From WHSP01 sp040905505 (GTDB lineage Bacteria; Gemmatimonadota; Gemmatimonadetes; Longimicrobiales; Longimicrobiaceae): DNA of 22,963 bases. A program made the position numbers and the translations under genes. Within the stretch, counting starts at the first letter, position 1; the number at the start of each line of letters is the position of its first letter. The DNA is taken from assembly GCA_040905505.1 (NCBI GenBank), contig JBBDRL010000085.1, forward strand, positions 1-22,963, in the 5' to 3' direction. The notes under the pieces were generated by a model. That model was not told the DNA's origin. It was given only the letters and a program-made list of their open reading frames with translations, and did not search any database. Shown piece by piece: positions 1-8,273 of this stretch.

Positions 1-104
1 GGATGACGTTTGAGGCCGGGGACGACGCTTGAGGCCGGGGATGACGTCTAAGAGCGGGGATGACGCTTGAGGCCGGGGATGACGTCTAAGAGCGGGGATG
101 ACGT
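1..104. repeat. 19-bp tandem repeat array (at least five copies)
   Basis: Five back-to-back 19-bp units (1-19, 20-38, 39-57, 58-76, 77-95) are followed by a partial sixth (96-104). Each unit begins with ggatgacg or ggacgacg. Two variants occur in the order A-A-B-A-B: A ends in ttgaggccgg and B ends in tctaagagcgg. Units 3-4 (B-A) followed by unit 5 (B) suggest a 38-bp higher-order period. The array probably continues beyond the left edge of the window. It lies just after the stop codon of the CCA-adding enzyme gene. The core cggggatgacg also occurs in the repeat cluster near 20230. No spacers are present, so it is not a CRISPR array. Confidence 0.9.
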
Positions 105-123
105 TTTACGCCGCGGGCGATCT

Positions 124-1497
124 CTACAATTTCTCAGCCTCGGCGCGCGCGAGGGTTAGGAGCGCTTCGCGCTCGTTGAGGGCCGGCTCATCCGTTACGC
201 GCTCGAGAAGCTGCTGCAGGATCACGCCGTAGAGAGGTCCGGGAGTGATCCCGATCGCCCGCAGATCGTCCCCGCTGATCGCCAGGTCGGAGACCGCGAG
301 CGGGACGGGCGACCTGGCCACCGTCCGGGCCCGCCGCCACAGAATCAGCACTTCGGATTCGAAGCGGCCCGTCGCTGGCTGAGCGCGGCAGATTGCAAGG
401 AGTAGCCTGAACATCGCGCGCAGGTGGTCGCGGCCGACGCGTCTGACCCATCGCCGAATGTCGGGGTCCGGCGCATCCGCCGATGGTAGTGAGGCATGCT
501 GCGCGATGAGGTGCGTGACGGTGTCGATATCCGCGTTCGAGCAGCGGAGGCGTCGCAGGACCGTGCGAGCTGCCGCCGCCGCCGCCGCCGCGCGATGGCC
601 GGGATCAGCCATCGCGCCCTCACCACCCTCGCCTGTCCCGTCGCCCCCGCCGATCGGGGCGGTCAAGTGCAGCAGCGCGGCAAGCCGCACGCGGGGGTGC
701 GCTGGGGAGACTGCATCGACAGCCCGCATGAGGAAGTCCCATCCGGTTCCGTCCAGGTCGTCACCGCGTGCGACAAGGCATGCCGCGAGCTCCGGGTACA
801 GCGCGACGAGCACGCCAGATCGCTCGTAGAGGCGCAGCGTCGCGGAAGCCTCCCGCTGAAGAGACAATACCTTCCAGAGCTCCTCCCGGACCCGCTCCGC
901 CGAGAGGTTGCCGAGCTTGTCGGCCGATGCCGAGACCGCCCGTTCCGTCGCCTCCTCGATTCGTAGGTGGAAGCGTCCGGCGAATCGAAGTGCGCGGAGC
1001 ACCCGCAGCCGATCCTCTGCGAAGCGCAGCTCGGGATCTCCCACCGTCCGTAGGATCCGATCCTCCAGGTCTCGCATCCCGCCGTGCGGATCCCGTACCT
1101 CGTGCGTCAGCGGGTGCCAGGCGACCGCATTGATCGTGAAGTCGCGCCGCGCCAGATCTTCCTCCAGACGATCGGCGAATACCACCCGCGCCTTCCGGCC
1201 GAACGTCTCGACGTCTCGGCGGTAGGTCGTCACTTCGTACATCCGGCCGCTGCGCCCGATCACTCCGACTGTGCCATGCTCGATTCCGATCGGGACCGTC
1301 CGGCGAAACGCACGGCGGACGTCGGCAGGGCGGGCGGACGTCGTCAGGTCCCAGTCCTCCGGCGCGCTTCCGCTCAGAGCGTCGCGCACCGCCCCTCCGA
1401 CGGCCCAGGCCTCGAACCCCGCCTCCTCGAGCACACCAGCCAGCCAGGGGACTTCAGCCGGCGCACTGAGGTCGACGTAGCGAGCATCGTCGCTCAT
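124..1497 (-). CDS. cca: CCA tRNA nucleotidyltransferase / poly(A) polymerase family protein
   Basis: Class II nucleotidyltransferase of the CCA-adding enzyme/poly(A) polymerase family, 457 aa, which adds or repairs the 3' CCA of tRNA in the cytoplasm. The N-terminal catalytic domain is clear: GGAVRDAL at residues 34-41, the metal-binding DWDLTT at 48-53, RRDFTINA at 117-124, a DPHGG...DL segment near 136-144, and ERVREE at 201-206, typical of the family's nucleotide-recognition region. The C-terminal half is less conserved and carries a Gly-rich stretch followed by eight alanines (303-310). I cannot separate a CCA-adding enzyme from a poly(A) polymerase or an A-adding specialist by sequence alone. 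The stop is TAG at 124. The gene is divergent from the unknown gene on its right, with only about 23 bp between the two outermost start codons. Confidence 0.93.
   Translation of the reverse strand: MSDDARYVDLSAPAEVPWLAGVLEEAGFEAWAVGGAVRDALSGSAPEDWDLTTSARPADVRRAFRRTVPIGIEHGTVGVIGRSGRMYEVTTYRRDVETFGRKARVVFADRLEEDLARRDFTINAVAWHPLTHEVRDPHGGMRDLEDRILRTVGDPELRFAEDRLRVLRALRFAGRFHLRIEEATERAVSASADKLGNLSAERVREELWKVLSLQREASATLRLYERSGVLVALYPELAACLVARGDDLDGTGWDFLMRAVDAVSPAHPRVRLAALLHLTAPIGGGDGTGEGGEGAMADPGHRAAAAAAAARTVLRRLRCSNADIDTVTHLIAQHASLPSADAPDPDIRRWVRRVGRDHLRAMFRLLLAICRAQPATGRFESEVLILWRRARTVARSPVPLAVSDLAISGDDLRAIGITPGPLYGVILQQLLERVTDEPALNEREALLTLARAEAEKL
572..592. repeat. (GCC)6-GCG microsatellite inside the CCA enzyme gene
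   Basis: Six perfect GCC triplets plus GCG encode, on the minus strand, most of an eight-alanine run (residues 303-310 of the CCA-adding enzyme). It follows a Gly/Glu-rich linker. Unit changes would preserve the frame, so this is probably a tolerated length-variable linker. Confidence 0.75.
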
Positions 1498-1520
1498 CTG
1501 TCCTTCCCGGGGTCCCGACC

Positions 1521-2006
1521 GTGTTGGCGGCGAGGCCCAATGAGGTTATTTTCCAACAGGATATCATCTCCTCGCACAAACATCTGATGAAGCTTCTCGA
1601 ATACCTCGGCCGCTCGTCGGCCGTGCCTGATTTCCGCGCGGCGATCGAACAGTTCCTGGCGTCCGGCAGGCCGTCCGAGAGGGTGGCGTTCGGAGGTCGT
1701 TCGCCCATCATCAAGGTCGAGCGGACCCTGACGAAGCTTCTGGAGGCCTATGCCGATCTGCCGATCGAGAGCGTCGAGATCGCGGGGCGTTCCGGCTGTG
1801 AGTTCTTCCGGGGCGAGGCGGTGGTCCGAACCGCGGACGCGGAACGCCGGATCCGGTTCGACTGGGATTGCAAGTGGAAGGCGCAGGCGCTCGGTTGGAC
1901 CGACTACTTCGGCTTTCCCGACCAGACGCGGGCCGCTCGCGAATTCGGGCACGACTGCTTTCGAGGCTGGGAAGAGCAAACGGTCGACCAGTTGGCGGAG
2001 GCTTAG
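1521..2006 (+). CDS. conserved-looking protein of unknown function
   Basis: A 161-aa protein counted from a GTG at 1521, or 139 aa from an in-frame ATG at 1587. I do not recognise the family. The C-terminal half looks like a compact soluble domain: an IAGRSGCEFFRGEA stretch, then alternating charged and hydrophobic residues, then an aromatic-rich segment (FDWDCKWKAQALGWTDYFGF) and a closing DCFRGWEE. There is no signal peptide or membrane segment. Codon choice looks coding from about residue 12 onward. No good ribosome binding site precedes either start, and a possible promoter overlaps the N-terminal codons, so the start is uncertain. The gene diverges from the CCA enzyme gene and converges on the ferritin-like gene, with 11 bp between the stops. 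It therefore appears to be a single-gene transcription unit. Confidence 0.75.
   Translation: MLAARPNEVIFQQDIISSHKHLMKLLEYLGRSSAVPDFRAAIEQFLASGRPSERVAFGGRSPIIKVERTLTKLLEAYADLPIESVEIAGRSGCEFFRGEAVVRTADAERRIRFDWDCKWKAQALGWTDYFGFPDQTRAAREFGHDCFRGWEEQTVDQLAEA
1524..1552 (+). promoter_or_regulatory. possible sigma70-type promoter for the gene at 1521-2006
   Basis: TTGGCG (1524-1529), 17 bp spacer, TATTTT (1547-1552). Each hexamer matches the consensus at four of six positions. If it is real, transcription would begin near 1559. The protein would then have to start at the ATG at 1587, not at the upstream GTG at 1521. It sits in the short gap between divergent genes, where a promoter is expected, but the match is modest. 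Confidence 0.35.
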
Positions 2007-2017
2007 GCGTTGATCGC

Positions 2018-2449
2018 TCAGGCCATCGTCCACTTACCGCCGAGTTCATCCGCGTGATGTTCTTCGGTGGAGAGGATCTCCTCGAGAAGCCCTCGAGTCG
2101 CGGGGTCGAGATCACGTCGTAACAGGGTCCGGTAGCGCTCGATCTCCGCGGCCTCGCATTCGCGGATCGTCTGCCGCCACTCGTCGAGCGATGAGAGCAC
2201 GGGGCGAACGCCCGAGAGATCCACGGGTCGCTCTCCCAGCTCGAGCACCCTCGCAGTAAGTCGCGACAGGTGGTGCTGCTCGTCGGCATGCAGATCGTGG
2301 AAGCGCTGGGCGAGATCCGGCTTCCCATCGGACTCGGCACGCGCCGCCAGACCGCGGTAGAGGAGCGCCTGTTCCTTCTCCGCTCGACGTGCGGGTTCGA
2401 GGAGTGCCGCCGCCCCGCTTCCGGCGGCATCGTCATGTCCGGCGCTCAT
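2018..2449 (-). CDS. ferritin-like (rubrerythrin-type) diiron protein
   Basis: Small all-helical protein of 143 aa with the residue pattern of the ferritin-like four-helix diiron fold. There are Glu residues in helix 1 (ARRAEKEQALLY, 21-31), an ExxH motif at 57-60 (DEQHH), Glu residues in helix 3 (ECEAAEIERY, 98-106), and a second ExxH at 129-132 (TEEHHADEL). Paired ExxH motifs separated by about 70 residues are the family's iron-ligand signature. There is no rubredoxin domain and no signal peptide, so it is not a full rubrerythrin. A role in iron or peroxide handling is inferred only from the fold. Its start ATG overlaps the stop of the 104-aa gene by 4 bp (ATGA), so it should be translationally coupled in the alaS operon. 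Confidence 0.75.
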   Translation of the reverse strand: MSAGHDDAAGSGAAALLEPARRAEKEQALLYRGLAARAESDGKPDLAQRFHDLHADEQHHLSRLTARVLELGERPVDLSGVRPVLSSLDEWRQTIRECEAAEIERYRTLLRRDLDPATRGLLEEILSTEEHHADELGGKWTMA

Positions 2450-2760
2450 TCCGCCACTCCCGCCAGACGGCCACCCGCGCCCCAGCGCCGGGCGAACTCC
2501 ACGAGACGCGACGGCTCCGTCTCCGCCTGCGCTTCGAAAGCGTGGGTGAAAAGTGCGTCCGCCGCCAGGAGTGGCAGGGCGTCCTCACGGCCGCCCGATC
2601 CGATCAGAACCGAGCGATAGAGCGTGAGCGCCGCGCTGGCGAGCGTATCGGGGACGGACTGCCCCACGTCCACGGCCGCCAACGCCGCCGACATCGTCTC
2701 GCTGAGGTCCGTAGGTGCCGCGGCAAGTCGGTCGCCGAGCCAACTTCGAGCGTCCATCAT
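2446..2760 (-). CDS. small protein of unknown function coupled to alaS
   Basis: A 104-aa, Ala/Leu-rich, probably all-alpha soluble protein that I do not recognise. There is no signal peptide, cysteine motif or membrane segment. The stretch ALPLLAADALFTHAFEAQAE (residues 61-80) is the most family-like part. Two ATG codons in a row (2760 and 2757) follow a purine-rich sequence (gagggcggg) inside the end of alaS. Its start overlaps the alaS stop by 4 bp, and its own stop overlaps the ferritin-like gene by 4 bp. This makes a three-gene translationally coupled set. The overlaps are the strongest evidence that it is real. The function is unknown. Confidence 0.75.
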   Translation of the reverse strand: MMDARSWLGDRLAAAPTDLSETMSAALAAVDVGQSVPDTLASAALTLYRSVLIGSGGREDALPLLAADALFTHAFEAQAETEPSRLVEFARRWGAGGRLAGVAE

Positions 2761-5387
2761 CGACCCGCCCTCTCGACGAGCTGTCGCACGATCGGGACGA
2801 CCTGCGCGAGGGCCTCCTTGATGCGTGAGGCTTCGGGCACGCCGGCCTGCGCCATGTGCGGCCGCCCGCCTCCGCGCCCGCCCGCCACCGCGGCGACTTC
2901 CCGGACGACCGTGTCCGCGCGAACGCCCCTCTGAATGAGATCGTCGGTCGCGAACGCGAAGAGTGACGCCTTGTCGTCGAGCTCGGTAGCGAGTACGGCG
3001 ATACCCGATCCCATCCGCTCCCTTAGGCGGTCCCCGAGCGCCCTCGCCTCGTCGAGGCTCTCCACCTGGATCGAAGCCGCGATCACCTTCGCGCCGTTCG
3101 CCGGAAGAGCGTCCGCGAGCAGTCGCTCGACCACGTCGGAACCGCCGGACTGCCGCGCACGCTCCAGCTGCCGCTGGAGATCCTTCTGCTCATCGAGCAG
3201 GCTGGAGAGCCGGGAGGTCACATTGTCCTCCTTGGTCCGGAGCAGTTCGGCTAGCTCGTGCAGGGTCGCCCGTTCCTGTCGCGATCGGCGGTAGGCTTCG
3301 GTGCCCGTGACCGCCTCGATGCGCCGGACGCCCGCGGCCACCCCCGATTCGGAGACGATCCTGAAGAGCCCGAGCTGCCCGGTGGTGCGAACGTGGGTGC
3401 CACCGCAGAGCTCCATCGACACTCCCGGGATATCGATGACGCGCACGACGTCAGAATACTTCTCGCTGAAGAGCGCCATGGCTCCGCGATCGATGGCCTC
3501 CCGATAATCCATTTCCCCGACGCACACCTCGCTATTCGCCAGAATCGCCTCGTTGACCAGGTCCTCGACCTGCTCGAGCTGCCCCACCGTCAGTGGTCCG
3601 GTATGGGAGAAGTCGAAACGGAGCCGGTCGGGCGCGACGAGCGACCCCTGCTGATGTACGTGCTCGCCGAGCACGCGGCGGAGAGCAGCATGCAACAGGT
3701 GCGTTGCGGTATGGTTCCGCTCCGTGTCGCGACGTGGTGGCTCCTCGACGATTGCCGTGACCCGCCCGGGAGAGAACTCCCCATCGACGGGGCCGATCAC
3801 CGCCACCCGACCGCCCACCCGACGGACGTCCTTCACCGCCAGCGCCCAGCCGTCGCCGTGAACATGACCCGTGTCGGAGACCTGCCCGCCTGCCGCGGCG
3901 TAGAACGGGTTCACTCGTAGCTGAAGGGCGACGCCGTCATCCACCGAGCGGAACCCCAGGAGCTCGGTATCGACCCGGTCTCTGGAATACCCGACGAACT
4001 CCTGCTGGCCCTCCGCGACCCGCGTCCAGCCGTCGGCGAGAGCATCTTCTCCGGCGCCGATGCCGGAGGCTGCGCGGTCCTCGCGAGACCGGCGCCTCTG
4101 CGCCTCCAGCTCGCGCTCGAATCCTTCGATATCCACCGAATAGCCGCGCTCGGCGGCCATCAACTCCGTGAGGTCCACCGGAAAGCCGAACGTGTCGTAA
4201 AGGCGGAAGACCTCGGAGCCGGCGATCTCACCGGAATCACCCGGCGGGGCGATCTCGTCGAAACGATCCATCCCTTCATCGATCGTGGACAGGAATCGCT
4301 CCTCCTCGGCCCGCGTGGTGCTCAGCAGGTGCTCGCGGCGCTGCGCCAGCTCCGGGTAGGTCGGCGCCATGCGGGTGACGACGGCGTCGACGACCTCGAC
4401 GAGCGTCGGCTCCCGGCGACCCAGCAACCATGCGTGGCGCACCGCCCGGCGGAGAATGCGGCGCAAGACGTATCCGCGGCCTTCGTTGGAGGGAAAGATC
4501 CCATCGGCCAGGAGGAAAGCGGTGGCGCGCGCGTGGTCCGCGAGCACCCGGTAGGCGGCGTCCTCACCGGTGCCGGGGTCGGCCGTCACGCCCACTACCT
4601 GCCGAGCGCGCTCGATCAGCGGCGTGAAGAGATCCGTCTCGTAGTTCGATGGGACGCCCTGCATCACTGCCGCGATTCGCTCCAGCCCGGCGCCCGTATC
4701 GATCGAGGGTGCCGGCAACGGATGAAGCTCGCCGTCCGCATCCCGGTCGAACTGCATGAAGACGAGGTTCCAGATCTCGAGGAACTCCCCCGCCTCGCCC
4801 TTGACCACGAACTCTTCCACCGGAACGTCCGTGCCCCGTTCGCCTTCCGACCGCAGGTCGACATGCACCTCGGAACAGGGCCCGCACGGACCCGTCTCTG
4901 CCATCTGCCAGAAGTTGTCGGCGTCCCCGAGACGGAATATTCGCTCGGGCGGAAGCTCCGCGATCTCCTCCCACAGCGCTGCGGCTTCGTCGTCGGAATG
5001 GTGAACCGTCGCCCAGAGGCGCTCGCGCGGAATGCCCAGATCCTCGGTCAGGAACTCCCAGGCGAAGCGGATCGCGTCGCGCTTGAAGTAATCCCCGAAG
5101 GAGAAATTCCCGAGCATCTCGAAGAATGTATGATGCCTGGCCGTGAAGCCGACCTGCTCCAGGTCGTTGTGCTTCCCGCCCGCACGCACACACTTCTGGG
5201 CCGTCGTTGCCCGCGCATACGAGACCTCGGCTTCACCGAGAAAGACCTTCTTGAACTGCACCATTCCCGCGTTGGTGAAGAGCAACGTCGGATCGTCGGC
5301 CGGTGCCAGCGAGGAGGATCGCACCACCTCGTGGCCGCGGCTGGCGAAGAAGTCGAGGAATCGGGAACGGATCTCGTCTGCGCGCAT
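2757..5387 (-). CDS. alaS: alanine--tRNA ligase
   Basis: Full-length AlaRS, 876 aa, which is the usual family size. It charges tRNA-Ala and edits Ser- and Gly-tRNA-Ala in the cytoplasm. The N-terminal class II catalytic core opens with MRADEIRSRFLDFFASRGH and contains the motif 2 region (RHHTFFEMLGNFSFGDYF, 84-101) and the motif 3 region (GAGLERIAAV, 232-241). The editing domain has the zinc-binding HxxxH at 559-563 (HTATH) and CGGTH at 661-665. A coiled segment near 705-760 leads into the C-Ala domain with GGRGGGRPHMAQAG. The start ATG at 5387 is preceded by ggagaag about 9 nt upstream. It lies downstream of recA on the same strand, 323 bp away and beyond a terminator, so it probably has its own promoter. 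It leads the operon with the two small genes below it. Confidence 0.98.
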   Translation of the reverse strand: MRADEIRSRFLDFFASRGHEVVRSSSLAPADDPTLLFTNAGMVQFKKVFLGEAEVSYARATTAQKCVRAGGKHNDLEQVGFTARHHTFFEMLGNFSFGDYFKRDAIRFAWEFLTEDLGIPRERLWATVHHSDDEAAALWEEIAELPPERIFRLGDADNFWQMAETGPCGPCSEVHVDLRSEGERGTDVPVEEFVVKGEAGEFLEIWNLVFMQFDRDADGELHPLPAPSIDTGAGLERIAAVMQGVPSNYETDLFTPLIERARQVVGVTADPGTGEDAAYRVLADHARATAFLLADGIFPSNEGRGYVLRRILRRAVRHAWLLGRREPTLVEVVDAVVTRMAPTYPELAQRREHLLSTTRAEEERFLSTIDEGMDRFDEIAPPGDSGEIAGSEVFRLYDTFGFPVDLTELMAAERGYSVDIEGFERELEAQRRRSREDRAASGIGAGEDALADGWTRVAEGQQEFVGYSRDRVDTELLGFRSVDDGVALQLRVNPFYAAAGGQVSDTGHVHGDGWALAVKDVRRVGGRVAVIGPVDGEFSPGRVTAIVEEPPRRDTERNHTATHLLHAALRRVLGEHVHQQGSLVAPDRLRFDFSHTGPLTVGQLEQVEDLVNEAILANSEVCVGEMDYREAIDRGAMALFSEKYSDVVRVIDIPGVSMELCGGTHVRTTGQLGLFRIVSESGVAAGVRRIEAVTGTEAYRRSRQERATLHELAELLRTKEDNVTSRLSSLLDEQKDLQRQLERARQSGGSDVVERLLADALPANGAKVIAASIQVESLDEARALGDRLRERMGSGIAVLATELDDKASLFAFATDDLIQRGVRADTVVREVAAVAGGRGGGRPHMAQAGVPEASRIKEALAQVVPIVRQLVERAGR

Positions 5388-5500
5388 CAGAATTTCACTT
5401 CTCCGGTACGATGGTGGCCCCGGCGGTATCGCGGTCTCTCACCCTGCGTCGCACGGGCACAGTACGATCGCAGCCCACTGGCGATGGTCGAGGCTATTGA

Positions 5501-5571
5501 ATCGCCCGGGCGATACCGAGGGACGGACGCGGAATGGCGTTGCCAGGTCCTCCGAGGCTTCACCGTGAAGC
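5501..5571. promoter_or_regulatory. two perfect inverted repeats in the recA-alaS gap
   Basis: The gap holds a 14-bp perfect palindrome (atcgcccgggcgat, 5501-5514) and a 15-nt inverted repeat with a 1-nt centre (gcttcaccgtgaagc, 5557-5571). Both lie 110-185 bp upstream of the alaS start and downstream of the recA terminator. They are short, dyad-symmetric and outside any gene, as expected of protein-binding operators. I could not identify a regulator, and I see no convincing -35/-10 pair for alaS beside them. The rest of 5388-5636 shows nothing else I can support. Confidence 0.3.
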
Positions 5572-5636
5572 GAGGGAAGATAACGCGCTGCTCCCTCCCG
5601 GCTCAAGCAGGAGTCCGGCCCCTGACTGAAAGGAAC

Positions 5637-5669
5637 GGGCCCCGCACCACCCGAGGTGATGCGGGGCCC
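5637..5669 (-). terminator. hairpin terminator after recA
   Basis: A 10-bp perfect GC-rich stem (gggccccgca 5637-5646 with tgcggggccc 5660-5669) has a shorter cacc/ggtg stem inside it. On the minus strand the hairpin is followed by gttccttt, a weak T-rich tail. It sits about 40 bp past the recA stop, so it fits an intrinsic terminator for recA. Confidence 0.7.
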
Positions 5670-5710
5670 GCCGAACAAGGGCCTGGCGATCGAGAGGCGC
5701 GGCCGTCCGC

Positions 5711-6754
<1,044 letters not shown>

Positions 6755-6841
6755 CGTGCGGTCCTCGGGTTGGGTGCGGTTCGACGGCCCGCGGTGTGGG
6801 CCGCCAGATGAGGTTGAGAGCGTCGGGCGCGGACCCCGAAC

Positions 6842-6870
6842 AAAGTACGAAGGACCCGCCCCTGTGGCAA
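6842..6870 (-). promoter_or_regulatory. recA promoter with possible SOS-box-like operator
   Basis: On the minus strand: TTGCCA (6870-6865; five of six consensus), 17 bp spacer, TACTTT (6847-6842). Transcription would begin about 80 nt upstream of the recA ATG. Overlapping the -10 hexamer is an imperfect dyad, CGTAC-TTT-GTTCG (6849-6837), whose arms resemble the CGAAC/GTTCG halves of LexA boxes. The 3-bp centre differs from the Gram-positive 4-bp spacing and one arm has a mismatch. The promoter is fairly convincing; the LexA interpretation is tentative. The remainder of the gap up to the sod terminator (about 6871-7102) shows nothing else I recognise. Confidence 0.5.
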
Positions 6871-7102
6871 GCCGTCCATGCGCAGTTCGCCCGCTGCAGT
6901 GGGCGCCCAAACAGCAGACTCGCCCAAGCCTGAGATCCGATCGCTTTCAGGTATATCCCGTTTCGAGCAACTTCGGGACGGACATGTAGGTAATGGCGTG
7001 GGAGGAAACCGCGCGGGAGACCTGCGGAGCGACTGGGGCAATCTTACGCGTAGGCGACGGCGGCAGTCAATATTCGAGAATCAGCGCGTGTCCGGACCGT
7101 CA

Positions 7103-7138
7103 AAACACGACCGCCCCCGGAAAACTCCGGAGGCGGTC
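7103..7138 (-). terminator. intrinsic terminator after the superoxide dismutase gene
   Basis: Stem gaccgcc/ggcggtc (7109-7115 with 7132-7138) with an inner cgga/tccg stem around a short A-rich loop. On the minus strand it is followed by gtgttttg. It lies 26 bp beyond the sod stop, so it is a good Rho-independent terminator candidate that separates sod from recA. Confidence 0.8.
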
Positions 7139-7163
7139 TGGATCCCACGGGCCGTCTTGAACG

Positions 7164-7781
7164 TCAGCCGCGCGCCTGCTGGAATCGCTGGTCGACCGCC
7201 GACCAGTTGACCACATTCCACCACGCCTTCACGTAGTCCGGCCGGCGGTTCTGATAGTTCAGATAGTACGCGTGCTCCCAGACGTCCAGGCCGAGTACCG
7301 GCCTGCGCCCCTCCATGAGGGGGCTGTCCTGGTTGGGCAGGTCGATGATCTCGACGCCACCACTGCCGCCGAGCACCAGCCACGCCCATCCGCTGCCAAA
7401 CCGCCCGGCCGCCGCCGCGGCGAACTTGTCGCGAAAGGATGCGAAATCGCCGAAGGCCGACCGGATCGCATCACCGATGGCCCCCGTCGGCTCACCGCCG
7501 GCATTGGGACCCATGATCTGCCAGAAGAGCGAATGATTCGCATGTCCGCCGCCGTTGTTGCGAACCGCGGTGCGGATATCCTCGGGCACTCGCTGGATGT
7601 TGCCGAGGATCTCCTCGAGGCTCTTTCCCTGCCACTCCGAATGCTTCGAGATCGCGTCGTTCAGCTTGCTGACGTACGCGCCGTGGTGCTTCTGGTGATG
7701 GATCTCCATCGTGCGCGCGTCGATGTGTGGTTCGAGCGCGTTGTAGGCGTAGGGAAGATCTGGAAGTGAGAACTCTGCCAT
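7164..7781 (-). CDS. superoxide dismutase, Fe/Mn family (Mn-type features)
   Basis: Cytoplasmic Fe/Mn superoxide dismutase, 205 aa, normal length, converting superoxide to oxygen and hydrogen peroxide. The four metal ligands are visible: H28 (EIHHQKHHGAYV), H83 (GGHANHSLFW), D166 and H170 (LDVWEHAYYLNY). NNGGGHANHSLFW and the NQDSPL segment near 150-154, with its glutamine, favour Mn or cambialistic use over strict Fe use; that is an inference. There is no signal peptide. The ATG at 7781 has a ggagg ribosome binding site 8 nt upstream. The gene is monocistronic: a terminator follows it and the ccm operon terminator precedes it. I could not find a convincing promoter in the 180-bp upstream gap. 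Confidence 0.96.
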   Translation of the reverse strand: MAEFSLPDLPYAYNALEPHIDARTMEIHHQKHHGAYVSKLNDAISKHSEWQGKSLEEILGNIQRVPEDIRTAVRNNGGGHANHSLFWQIMGPNAGGEPTGAIGDAIRSAFGDFASFRDKFAAAAAGRFGSGWAWLVLGGSGGVEIIDLPNQDSPLMEGRRPVLGLDVWEHAYYLNYQNRRPDYVKAWWNVVNWSAVDQRFQQARG

Positions 7782-7900
7782 TAGATACCTCCGTCGAAGC
7801 GGATACGAGAAAGGGATGGATCGAGCTTACCGCACCGGGGCGCGGACACCGGCGGTGCGTCCCGCAAGCGATGCGCCTCGGTGCGAGCGCGGGAAGAGGA

Positions 7901-7939
7901 AATGTAAAGCGCGCCGGATGTTTCACCACCCGGCGCGCT
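7901..7939 (-). terminator. terminator of the ccm operon
   Basis: A perfect 10-bp stem (agcgcgccgg 7908-7917 with ccggcgcgct 7930-7939) and a 12-nt loop. On the minus strand it continues into ttacattt. It lies 23 bp past the last ccm gene. Confidence 0.8.
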
Positions 7940-7961
7940 CGACTCCTGCCCGCCGCCGACC

Positions 7962-8273
7962 TCAGCCGTCGCCGCTCACACGCTGTAATTCGTCCTCCAG
8001 CCGCCCGAATCGCCGGCCGACGCTGAGCGCATAACCGAACAGCAGGAGCCAGGTCACCGCAAAGGCGACGAACACGTGCCAGTAAGCGCGCATCGTCCTC
8101 GGGAGCGCCGCCCGCTCCGGCAGGCCGGAGCCGATCGGCTGTTCCTGGCCGATCTCCGCGGCCGCCCCTACTTCGGTGGCGGTCGGGGCGCCGGCCTCCT
8201 GCGACGCCGCCACGGGAACCGCGGAGAGGAAGGCGAGCAGGACGAGGAAAAGTACGGCAATGCCGGATCGCAT
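7962..8273 (-). CDS. ccmD: CcmD-like heme exporter accessory protein with N-terminal signal/anchor
   Basis: A 103-aa protein. The C-terminal part (60-96, TMRAYWHVFVAF..., one membrane helix about 64-84, then GRRFGRLEDEL) has the layout of CcmD: a single helix, a short basic then charged tail. CcmD in known systems holds the CcmABC complex together and helps release holo-CcmE. Unlike the usual 45-70 aa CcmD, this one has an N-terminal hydrophobic segment (about 5-23) that resembles a signal peptide with a possible cleavage site near PVAAS-Q, then an Ala/Glu-rich linker. The ATG at 8273 overlaps the ccmC stop by one base (TGATG). Only the position and the CcmD-like end support the name. Confidence 0.7.
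   Translation of the reverse strand: MRSGIAVLFLVLLAFLSAVPVAASQEAGAPTATEVGAAAEIGQEQPIGSGLPERAALPRTMRAYWHVFVAFAVTWLLLFGYALSVGRRFGRLEDELQRVSGDG

Noticed and set aside
1..104. Repeat array as a possible CRISPR
   Set aside because: The 19-bp units are directly adjacent with no unique spacers, and no cas gene is present.
6755..6910. 52-codon N-terminal extension of RecA
   Set aside because: Low-complexity residues, covers the recA promoter, and the internal ATG has a ribosome binding site and the family N-terminus.
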